Below are positions 12,347 to 22,511 of a stretch of DNA of 64,000 nt, piece by piece; within the stretch, counting starts at the first letter, position 1, and each line of letters begins with the position of its first letter. A program made the translations under genes and the position numbers. The stretch covers positions 806,001-870,000 of the forward strand of contig JACGCN010000016.1 in the NCBI GenBank assembly GCA_014905825.1, given 5' to 3'. The stretch comes from Lyophyllum atratum (lineage: Eukaryota > Basidiomycota > Agaricomycetes > Agaricales > Lyophyllaceae). Under the pieces are notes generated by a model. It saw only the letters and a program-made list of their open reading frames with translations, did not search any database and was not told the DNA's origin.

Positions 12347-14091
12347 ATGCTAGCTCTACGCAGACTGCGAGTCTCGAACTCGACTGCAGCTGCTCTCCTG
12401 CGACGGGGAAACGCCACCCTTCAGAACGCGGGTGACGGTGTCGCCACCTCCGACCCGGTCCCGCCTCAACCTACGCCAGCGAAAGCGAAACCTACCGCCC
12501 AAAAGCCCGCGCCCGCGCCCACCCCAGCGTTCACTGAAACCGATGTCGAGACCCCCACAACGCAAGGTCGCCGTCGTCATAAGCGTGCCATCCCGCCCCA
12601 ACGGCCGCCCATTTCCGCTGAGGCACCCCGCAAGTGGAACAGGCCTATTGCAGAGGGCGTGCTCCCTGCGTATGACCTCGCCCTGAAGCTCATACGTACG
12701 GACAGCATTCGCGTGGGAGAAGAGGCAGACGCGGTACGGCAGACCGTAAAGGAGCTCGAAGGAAAAGTGGAGGAGCTCGGGGGTTGGGGGAGTGAGGCGG
12801 CGCGAGAGGTCGAGGTAGAGCTGGAGAAAAAGCGGGCGAGGTTGAACATTCTCGAGGTCCAGAGTCAGGTTAACTTACCCGAGGTGAGATGGAGGGTTAC
12901 GAATGCTATGGGTGTGTTCCTTTCCCCGGTGGTTCGCAGAAGGGTAATGCTTATGCTGTTTTGGGCCTTTCCTAGCGGATATGAAGAAGCCTGCGCATCG
13001 TCACTTGGTTGAGCAGCGGTGGCGGTCAGAAGGTGATTTGGACTTGCTGGTTTGTGTTCTTGGAAGTCTTTTATTTTTGTGGTATCCTGATTCCGTACTC
13101 TAGATGGAGCGGATACACCAAATGAAAGTGGTGCCGGACGTCCTGCCAGACTTCCGTCCATCAATCGACGTGCATCTGGCTGCTCGAACGACTGCTCGGG
13201 ATCTCAAAGTAACCAATAAGAGGCACATCACAGTCGAACCCGGTACATTCTTGTTGCCTGAGCAGGTATGTCATGTGCAAGACCCTGCTGCGTTTGTACT
13301 CATATGATTTTCAATTTTAGACGATGGAACCTCCTAGCCTCTACGCGAATGTCTTCCATACTGACACAAGGCTTTACACCTTGCTTCTTGTGGACCCCGG
13401 TTTGTTCCTCGCGTCTTTGATTCCGCTGCTTGTGCTAACATATCCTCCTAGATGTTCCGGACGAGGAACATGAATCGTTCCGTACATTCCTCCATTGGTT
13501 AAAGTGCGTTCCGCCTTCTTCTAACTCGTGTTTGAACAATTCTGATCTTCAACTACTTTCGACCTCCCAGGCCGAATGTGCCTCTCTCGGCAACCCAACA
13601 AGCGCGTATCAGCGGGCTGGACGATCACACGCCTTACATACCTCCCCACCCGCAGCGTGGCACTCCGTACCACCGATACGTTCTTCTGCTGCTACCGCAA
13701 CCGCCGATCGGAGCTGCCACATACACCCTGAACACCGAAGCCCGGGCACAGCCCGGCGTGCCGACATCGGTGCACCTCGAAATTCCGCCTGTGGAGGACG
13801 CGGAGCGCATGGACTTCAACGTGAGGGCATTCATGGATCGCTGGGGCTTGGACGGTACACAGGGCGGCGGTGCACATATGTGGAGAGAGATCTGGAACGA
13901 GAAAGTGCCGGGGATATACAAGAACGTGCTAAGTAAGCTGACACCGGTTTACTTACCCATGTTTTCCGCCCCTCCTGGAAGCTGTCAGATGCTAATGTAC
14001 TGTGTCCACAGAGATGCCAGAGCCACGGTATGGCAGACCGCCAAAGGCCGACCCGTATGCGGACCTGAAGCAAAGAAAGCGTTATATCTAG
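12347..14091 (+). CDS. MRPL35: Mitochondrial large-subunit ribosomal protein mL38 (PEBP fold)
   Basis: Structural protein of the mitochondrial ribosome large subunit; the yeast name is Mrpl35. Seven exons (12347-12911, 12976-13049, 13104-13265, 13321-13399, 13452-13503, 13571-13932, 14012-14091) give 457 residues with all phases matching. The first 30 residues are rich in Arg, Ala and Ser without acids, as expected for mitochondrial import. The middle carries INLPEV-type sequence (VNLPEVRWRV) and the HRHLVEQRWRSEGDLDLL block typical of mL38. The C-terminal half has the phosphatidylethanolamine-binding fold: LLLVDPDVPDEEHESFRTF, then YIPPHPQRGTPYHRYVLLL. It ends in a basic tail. The start was chosen at the ATG that gives the presequence. 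Confidence 0.95.
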
Positions 14092-16258
14092 TGGACGAAG
14101 GACTGTTAAATATTACACTAATGGACATTCCGTACCCAATATGCTCATCGACCATCGTGGTCTATGCCAAGTCCCATTCAAGACTAAATTCAACCTCCAG
14201 AACGAGCCCGTCGTTGTTCTCGTACCAGATGCCGGTCGCCCCCGACCTGCCAGCACATCCTCCTTGTGAATTAACGCATCTTATGGGTCATGAGATGCAC
14301 GAGGCATGTCAATTCTTTGAACATTACATGACTTACCACCGCACCAGGCGACGTAGCGCTTCTCCCGTCTTATTTCTGGATAAGATCTGATAAGAAAGTG
14401 CACAGCTGGCACTGCCCTAAAAAAGCGTAAAACGTCCGCTCCTTCGATTCTTCGAGTTCTTCGAGTTCGATGGCGTTTTTTGGCGTTATGTGGAGTGCCA
14501 GTGTCACGAGGAACAGGCCCCAAGCGATTCCGTTTTTGGATTGATCTCTCGAAGACCAACTTCGGGAGCCTGTTATGTGAATTAACATTGACATCGGTTG
14601 GGGAGAGTGATTGCGCCCCGTGGGGAAAAAAGCCGGGAGAAATGAGGGTCGGGGCATTCGGTCATGATGCTGATCAGTATGTGCCGATCGTGAATTTCAT
14701 TGAGATTACGCCGTATTGAGGTCGGAAACAGATAGGAACAAGCCTGGACTCCTGGAGGGCTGCAAGCTCGGTGCCGACGACGTTTGAATGATCGCACCCA
14801 TGGAGACCCTTGCCGACCCTTCGTTAGTCTCATCCAAGAACGTCCACGCGGACCCTTCGTATGGCTGCGTACCACATGTGTTTCGACCAGCGCATACCGC
14901 ATATGGCATACCCGACGATGCAATTCCTGAAATCACGGAAAAGGGTGGACAGTAAGATCATTTATGGATCTGCTCAGAAAGGCCCAGGTGCGCTGTTGTG
15001 CCCATCGAGCAAGGCTTTGAAATAAAAATTCGGTAGGTCGCTTACCTACTCTTCGCGGTCGCAAAAATCTCGGCGGAGATTTAGATGTGTCAGAATCCGG
15101 ACCTCATGTGAGGCTCGAAGCATGAGTCCTTGTCTGCTACATTGTTTGAACCGCAAGGATCGTCGTTTGCCCTGTCGGAGGCTTTTGAGCTTCGCTTAGG
15201 TGGGTCACCTCTCCAAACTCGCGTAACAGCAGGCCCGTAGCTCCGAACGAGCTTATGGGTTTCTGCTCCCCTCATGAGTACTTATTGGCGTCCCCGAAGG
15301 TTGGGGACAGAAGTTCCAATGGAATCGAATCCACGTTGACTTTCTTTCCACTCTACCACAAGGTATATCGTCGGTGAAAAGGCTGAACTCGTACCATGGA
15401 ATTGGGGTAATGTGCGCCGATTTAGACGTGTAGTGTTATCTATGGCTATGCGGCCACCAAGCCCCATTAAAAGTGCTTCATGACAATGATGCGTGGAGTT
15501 GTGGCTACATCGAGGTAACTTCCATCATAGCAGTAGTTCCACTATTCAACGAGTCTCGCTTCACGCTCGTTTTACAAGCCACATGATCCGTCCCGTCGAG
15601 TAGCAAGAGTACCTCATCTTCAGCTTCGATATCTTGAATCTATATCGCAGATTGAAGGCTCCGTGAAACTGGCTGGAAGTGTGGTTACGGCAACAGCAGG
15701 ATGATCCGGTTATAGAGCTTTCAAGACATTGTGGCGCAAGTATTTGATCAGCAGTTTTATTTCACCGTAAGCATTTCGAACCTGAAGCAAATCAGGGACT
15801 CAGATAGAACACTAAGCCACTAGGTCCTTCATTCAATGAGTTGCCATTGCAGTGTTCAAATCATACAAGAAACCAGCACTTGGGCGAAGGCAAATAACAT
15901 TGTCCAAACACTGTTTGACAGCATTGAACGGGTGCAGTGTTGCACTGGCTAGCGGGGATGGTCCGACGGGTCGGCGTGGCAGCTGCAAGGGTAGCGACAG
16001 CGAGGGTGACAAGAACGGGGGGGCTTGGACTGTATGTTGGAGATAGGATTTACTGAACCACCAGAGTTGCATACATCCCCTGCTATGGGTCAGAAGTCCA
16101 CATCAGGCAGTATTCGCATAGAGTGTCACTCGCAGAAGCCATGACATAGAAGCGAAAGAAGGACCGGATGGCGACGCCCAATGCAAGGCAACTTTCTGAC
16201 GGAAGGAAGTCCAAGATCAGCAGCACTGACTAAGGGTGGTCATAAATCTGGGATAGCG
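14092..16258. other. Gene-poor region, about 2.2 kb
   Basis: No gene was recognised. A TTCTTCGAG-type direct repeat lies near 14446-14468 and a small GTCCCC/GGGGAC dyad at about 15291-15309. Part of 15850-16258 may hold the 3' exons of the minus-strand membrane protein: a GMYATLVV-like segment is encoded near 16000-16025. Confidence 0.5.
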
Positions 16259-17333
16259 CTATAGCCGTAGCTTCCTGCGCCCGTGTAGTCCACAGTAGAC
16301 GACACCTGAGTCCACCAAGAGGCCTGATACCTTCTGCACACGCATCTGTCTTCGTTCACCCTTGCCCAGATGGGCAATGAAGAGTCTCCCATACACCCTG
16401 ATAATTCAGCTTTATCAATTGAATACTCTTATAGGAAAGCACTTGACACGCACCATGACCCGTAGCCGATGAGACAGGTAGCAACACAGTTTATTGCAAG
16501 TGACAGAGTGACATTCATCAGGTCGAGAATGGCCGGCAAGTTGTTATCAGGATGGCGTAGGCTATAAACCCAGCGAAGTTCGAGATAAGAGTAAGGAATG
16601 TGATGGCCATCACTTGATGTATAGCGGACTTAGACTAACGACCAGGTTACTCCAGGAGATATGGAATGGAGAGCTCGCCGAACGATGACACACATAGGAA
16701 CAGGCTGAGCACAAGTGCCCATCGATATCGTCGTTCAGGAAAAAGTAGCCAGCCTCGCCATATTACGACCAAGTCATTGATGATCGGCTAACAAGTGTGA
16801 TACTTCCTCAGACTAGGAGCGAAGGCAACGACAACAAGATTTGAGTGATATAAATTCACCCTCAGTCTTCCAGTCCATGTCGTGGTAATTTTGAACTGTA
16901 ACTGATAACCATGTCGGTTGACCAAGCTTCGCTTCTCGGCCAAGGGAAGATCCAAGTTTTCTGCGAGATCTCCCCTAATCATCCGAGCCAAGTACGCGAT
17001 GTTGAGTGACCAAGTTACGCTGGCGATGAGAAAGCCGAAGATCGACACTGCAAATAAAGCCCGTGCTGAACGAGACGACAGTCCTCGATTTCTGTGACTT
17101 GATTTGGGAGACCATTTGGCGCTAAAACATTCATGCCCACGCACATCGTTGCATATGTCGAAATAGAAAACGGTAAAACAAAGGTCCCTGAAGAAGAATA
17201 GCCTCAGACAGATATGGTTGCAGTATAAGATAGTAGACACACCGTAGACCACCGACTGGATCGTAGAATATGCAAAGTTGTCCATGATAGATTTCCCAAG
17301 TGCCTGGAGTAAATCTCTTTCTTCTGGCGACAT
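16259..17333 (-). CDS. Multi-spanning membrane protein of a basidiomycete family, 3' end uncertain
   Basis: Function unknown. The 5' half is clear: exons 17333-17243, 17187-17145 and 17091-16860, then one starting at 16787, joined in phase. It begins MSPEERDLLQALG and continues with a first membrane helix (VLPFSISTY), then ALFAVSIFGFLIASVTWSL and NDLVVIWRGWLLFPERR. Further down the strand are LSLAINCVATCLIGY and LLVDSGVVYCGL. These segments, the FPERR turn and the SGVVYCGL helix recur in a large agaricomycete family of predicted seven-helix membrane proteins. Joining the exons between 16690 and 16450 requires two less certain introns. An in-frame stop lies at 16259, although a GMYATLVV segment near 16010 suggests the original protein was longer. 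It may be a decaying paralogue. Confidence 0.55.
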
Positions 17334-18225
17334 GAAGTCAGTGAACGGGATAGCTGCTATAGTATCACAATGCGTATAAGGCCTGGAGCCTGAGCGATAA
17401 CATGATTTCAATGCCTTGTGGAGAGTAAGTCTCCTGAAACAGATTTTTCTACAAGACATGACCGAGCATGACAGCCAAGGAACAAATGCCAGTCGACAAG
17501 TGAGCGTAGTCTTACTATAGAGACACTTTCCGTGCGGGTCGGAGGTGTGCACACTGCAAACGGTCGCTGAGTCCAATCCACAAGAATATAGGAAAGGATT
17601 CGAGCCAGCCGCGATAGGCTTGTAGGGAGTCTTCTGAAATCGAGAATCGCGAATCAACATCCCGCCTCGCCCTCGCGATAGCCCCCGCCCAGCTCGCGGG
17701 CTTGTGGATTGATCCAAGTGGGATTGTGATACCTAGAATCTGCCACTGGATCAAAGTAGGTGGGAGTGATGCAAATAACACGATCGGTAGCGAACTTGCC
17801 GACTTGGATGCTTAGGTCACAAGTTGTACCGCCTCCGTTTGCCCTTGGTTTGCCCCATTCAAGACCGCTGCACCTTCATGCAGCGAACAGTGTCAGGTTT
17901 CGAAAGCAAAAGCGCTCTTTCGATTCCGATCGATAGTGTACACACAACAGCAAAACGGAATGGATCAACATCTGCAGCACAAATACAGCGACGCCTTCGT
18001 ATCAGGAAACCAGGTAAAAACTGGAGTAGGTAAGTAAGCAAGTAAGTGAGAACGCAGTAATATAAGCGATTCTAGAGCTCGAGAATTAGGGTAAAGAACT
18101 ATCAGATGCACCGCGAAACTGAAGGGCGGTATCCGAGTCCACGAAGTTGGTTCGAGATAAATTCACCAGCTTGTACCACCCCAGGACGTCGTCGCTTGTA
18201 TATTGCAGTCATGGTCGAACGGACC
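17334..18225. other. Intergenic between the membrane-protein gene and DOT1
   Basis: This is the upstream region of the minus-strand membrane gene and the 3' flank of DOT1. The open frames seen here lack family resemblance and splice support. Confidence 0.55.
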
Positions 18226-20463
18226 TCATTTTTTGAGCCGTGTGGTCCTCCCGGTGCCCGCCCTCGAGTTCTCAAAACGCTTCCGTATCTCTGCGTAACC
18301 TCCGCGATCGACACGGTGGATGTAGTAGCTCCCGCCATTATTGCCCCAAGAAACACTGCCCGAGTGGTACGACCGTTCCGTTACGTCAAAGATTGCGCTA
18401 ATGTCATCGACCTAGTAGAAAAACACATCAGCTCAGAAAAAGGCGAGTTGTACAGGGCGGCAACCCACATTCCGCTCTGTGACACGTGCATTCAGCGACG
18501 ACACGAAAGGCTTGAGCGAGATAACGATTGCGCCTTCCTTGAGATCCAAGAATTTTGGCCGTAGCGCCTCATTCACTACCCAACAAATCCTTCTTAACAC
18601 TATAAAAAGACAGTAAACGTGAAACACTCACAGCTCTCCTCAAAGACCTTGTTATCCACCAATACCACGTCCGCCTGCGGAATGAGCTCGTTCACCCTAG
18701 GGCTCTCCAGCATATCTCCCTCCTCGAGCTCAATCTCCCCCAGCCTCACGCCCCACATCCGACAGCGCACCTTCAGATGCTCCTTCATCTCCCTTGCGAT
18801 CTTAGCTGGGCCGGGCATCAGCTCAATCCCATAGCTCCTACACCCCGTTTGGAGGCTTGCCTGCACACACACGTTGCCGACACCACTCCCGAGGTCCAGG
18901 AAGAGCGAGTCCTGGCTAAGCTTCGTGAGCTCGATCATCTCGTGTGCGAGGCTGGGCATGAGCTCGCCGTAGACGGTGCTCGAGAACGCCTCGTACTGCT
19001 TTAGGCTTTGGACATGCGGTCCAACACTGCGCTGGTAATTCTCCTCAATGATGCGCATGAGCACCTTCTTTGGCATCCCCGTATCACGCCACGACGCCAC
19101 GCTCTGCTTGAGACTGTTATTTGGAGCCCGGGAGAACAGGTCCTTGGGGATGGGCGGGTACTTGAGCGCTCGGATAAGCTGGTTTACCTCTGCCATGGCG
19201 CGGAGGAAGAGAGGCCCATCTTGGCGGTGGATGGCGCGCTGGACGGCACGGAGGACGGGCGTGGATGTGGCACGAGAATTGGAGGCGGAGGTTGCCGATG
19301 TGAAGGAAGAGAGGGAGGAAAGGCTGGAGTTGGGGGAGTCAACGGAGCTTAACGAGGAGGTGTATTCGGAGCCGGATGACTGTGAGTTTGGGGGCGAAGG
19401 GGACGGTGATGGTGGAGGGGAGACTGCTTCGGAGAGGGTTTCGTTGGGTATTGAGCCAAATGAGCTTTGTTGTGCGGGATTTAAATAACCTAGAAAAGCG
19501 GTCAGACGAGGGTCTTGATACAGTGGGTCGTGCGCACATTCTATGATGGTGTACAGTGATCTTTCTAGGTCCATGATTGGGTTGTAATGATCCTTGTCTT
19601 TAGGAGCAAGAAGAATAAATCTGCGTGGACGGGTCAGGATGAGTGTCATTGGATGCGCCACAGAGCATTTCCAGAACAGTGCAGACACTGGAAAGTCTCC
19701 TGGGCTAAGCCTGGCGATTGGAAATCCCACGCACCGTTCTACAGCGCCATTATTTGGATACTCCAATTCCGCGATGGGATAGTTTGTGGGGTGCGGTTTG
19801 AAAGAGTAGTCGCTCGCATCGTCGTGATTTTTGAAATCTAAAAAGTCAGGGAACGCGTGAGGGAGTGTATATACGCGACAGACATCCGGGATACCCACAA
19901 GGCTTGTATGATTTCATGAGGCGTTTGACGACCATTTCTGAGCTCAAATGGGAGGGGCCAGGCTCTCCATCCCTGGAACAGATCCATTTGCGGGGTATAG
20001 GCGGGGCGTCGTCGTCCCATCCGGGAAATAGAGAGGTAGAACGCGACCTACTACTGCGATAGATAGGTTCGGGAGATGGTGGAAGACTCTCCTGACGGCT
20101 TGGGGCGCGTGAATTGTGTTTGGAGGAGTGAGTAGACGGGTGCTTTCGCTGTCGACCTGCTTTCTTGGGGACAGAGGCACGCAGGCGCTTGACCTCGCGA
20201 GGCAGGTCGGCCACCTCTGGAGGGCTAGACTTGCGCTTTTTGAGGCTGGGTGGGCTAGAAAGAGGTGAGGAGTCTAGGCACGAGGAAGGCGTAGACTGAG
20301 GTCTGGAGACGGGGGAGCTGCGTTGCTGGGGAAGCGCGGGCCTATGGGTGATACGCGTCTTGACAACGACGGAGGACGTGGAGGCAATGGCATTGGAGAC
20401 CTTGGACGATGAGAAGAAGCTGAGGTCGGACGAGGAGGGGCGCGGGGGCGGCGTAGAGAGCAT
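18226..20463 (-). CDS. DOT1: Histone H3 lysine-79 methyltransferase DOT1
   Basis: Nucleosomal, S-adenosylmethionine-dependent methyltransferase acting on H3K79 in telomeric silencing and DNA-damage signalling. Five exons (20463-19899, 19837-19735, 19620-18632, 18575-18469, 18411-18226) give 649 residues with every phase matching. The N-terminal 190 residues are Ser/Pro/Lys-rich and disordered, as in fungal Dot1. The catalytic domain shows the D1 and SAM motifs: VYGELMPSLAHEM, FLDLGSGVGN, SYGIEL, VLVDNKVF. It continues with NEALRPKFLDLKEG, ISLKPF and SGSVSWGNNGGSYY, followed by a basic end (RLKK). A Ser/Pro/Thr-rich insert sits between the region around DLERSLYTIIE and the catalytic core. The start codon lies only 128 bp downstream of the neighbouring gene's stop, so the promoter is short or overlaps that gene. 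Confidence 0.96.
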
Positions 20464-20591
20464 CGGGGAGGTCGTTGGCCACAAAGGACGCTGCCAAAAT
20501 ATAACAATGGTGGCTGTGCAGCATCATGCTTGTAAGTTTTTTGTTCCGTGTTCAACGAAATAACAATGGCTACTATATCTAGTACAACTAT

Positions 20592-21872
20592 TCAGTACTC
20601 GTCCTCGTCGTCCGAAGAAGAATACTCGTCATAAGTCATCCCACTATGCCTGTACAGCTCAAAGAACCTCCTGTATCGGCGGCTGCCAACGGGGTTGGCC
20701 TGCGCTTTGCTTAGCCCTCCACCCAAGCCGTAATCAGAATCGTCATCGTCAAAGTCATCGTCGTCGCCAAAGTCATCCAAGGCACTCGCGCCGACTGACC
20801 CTCCCTGATTAGCAAGATCTGCCACATCCCCCTCCTCTAGTCCATCTCCTTCCCTCGATTTAATAGATCTCCCCGTCACCGCTCTTCCACACTGGCACCG
20901 TCCGCATCTTAAACTCTCCTTGCGCCGAGGAGACGCCACAGTCCGACTCCGCGAGCATCGCCGTGCCCACCACACCTTTGATGTCAGCGCCCGCAGACGC
21001 CAATCCGGTTAGCATAACGCGACCCTCCTCTCGGAGCCCCGCAATGCCAATGTCATACGGCTCGTCCCCCATCGGCTCACTGAACCCATAGTTCCTGGAC
21101 CTAAACCGCCCGTAGCCCTTCCCCCCACCAGAGGGGAAGTGGACGTAGGCTTGCGCCGTGCGGTCGGGTTTCAACTGCAACTCCAGGAGCTTGGCCAAAA
21201 GCGCGGCATAGTTTTTCGTGCCGGCTTTGCTGACGAGGGCCTCTTTCAAGAAGGGGAGTGACATGTTGTAGAGGCAGAAAGATCCACTAGAAGGCATGCC
21301 GACGGACGCCGTGACAGCTGGAGCTACAGCGCTAGCGTTGGTGATGCTCGTGGCCGCAGGAGGCTAAAGACGCGACAAAAGCCTTAGAGCGCGTTCGGTT
21401 CCAGCGGACTATTGGGCACTTACTGGAACCACGGGGGCTGGTGCGGACACATTCTTGGTTGGAACAACAGGCTTCTCTATGACCGAGGGAAGCTGGAAAC
21501 GCGAGTCAGACATAAACCAAAGCTGCGTGTGCAGTCTCGAAGACTCACCGCGGTCCCGGCAGTGTTGTTGCTTTGAGCAGAGGGCTCAGCTGGCGCGGAT
21601 GCCTAGGGACGCGACATGACAGTGAGTTTTTTTCGGGCTTGTTGACCCGTCAAGGAACTTACATTTGTTTTTCGCTTCTTCTGTGGAGGCTGGGCAACCT
21701 CGGCCTCCTCTGCGGGCTCAGGAGGCGCGCTCCCTGCACTCGCTTTGCGCGCTGCATTGGCCTTCCTGAGGTTCGCTGCTCTCGCCTTGGCAACCTTCGA
21801 TCGCTGGGCGTAAAAAAATTGTCAGGACGCGTCTTCATGGCGAGAGGAAGTGGGGACACGTACTCCAGCCAT
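20592..21872 (-). CDS. Basic/acidic-tailed protein of unknown function
   Basis: Not recognised. Six exons (21872-21864, 21803-21663, 21602-21549, 21492-21424, 21363-20880, 20818-20592) give 327 residues. Phases are consistent and introns are 53-61 bp. The first coding exon is 9 nt (Met-Ala-Gly). Residues 4-55 are strongly basic and Ala-rich (RSKVAKARAANLRKANAARK, then KKRK), which could be nuclear or nucleolar targeting or RNA binding. Residues 70-115 are Pro/Val/Ala-rich. A compact central domain of about 140 residues follows (LYNMSLPFLKEALV, NYAALLAKLLELQL, GGGKGYGRFRSRNYGF). The tail is very acidic (DDFGDDDD, then SSSDDEDEY at the end). If the last intron (20819-20879) were retained, the protein would stop at about 20862 without the acidic tail. 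Confidence 0.75.
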
Positions 21873-22511
21873 TTTTTGTAAGTGCGGGTGGATGTGGGAG
21901 GAGGAAGAAAAATGGTTCGCGAACTTGCCTCTAACAAGATCGCATTATAATGCATTACTCTGGTCACGGTCACGCAGTAGCATCAGCGTTGCAATACGAT
22001 ACGTAAAAGCGTGCAGATCCAGTCCAGATGTGTATTGTTGCGGAAGGTCTGGTCCTCGATATGATATATCCTTACTTACAAGGAAGCATGTGGCTTTGAG
22101 TGGTTTATTTGTGACGGGCCAGGATGAATGGCCAACCTCGGACTTGCCACGTCGAGCCTGAGCCCTCTACAATGGAGTGTGTAGTGGTCGGAGTGCGCTC
22201 CCTCCTTTGTGTACGCCGAGTGCGTTGAGTGGACATTGTAGTTTGTCTGTTGTCTAAATGAAAATGGATCACACGTGTTCTGGATTTGGCCGAACATCAA
22301 TTTGCGAGAAGTTGTGCCTTGTCCCAGCCTTCCACCTCCTCCGTGGACTTCTCTGGTCGTCGCTGGAGGTCCTCTCGCACTCCGGGTTCGGTTCTCTCCT
22401 ATACCCTTCTCTCTGCGGATTTCCATATACCTCTCCTGATACCAAGGCTCCGTCAGCGTTCTGTCCCATCATCTCGTTGCCAGCTCTGCATAATTTCCTG
22501 GTAGTTTCCTA
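21873..22511. promoter_or_regulatory. Shared upstream region of two divergent genes
   Basis: This 639-bp gap separates the start codons of the minus-strand unknown gene and the plus-strand coiled-coil gene, so it must hold both promoters. No defined motif was assigned, and no coding frame has support. Confidence 0.5.

Noticed and set aside
17341..17717. N-terminal extension of the membrane-protein frame on the minus strand
   Set aside because: The family begins at MSPEERDLLQ-like sequence; the extension is Arg/Ser/Cys-rich and has no counterpart in the family.
18106..18564. Plus-strand frame of 152 residues
   Set aside because: It lies antisense to the last two exons of DOT1, which encode conserved motifs (ISLKPF, SVSWG, SYY).
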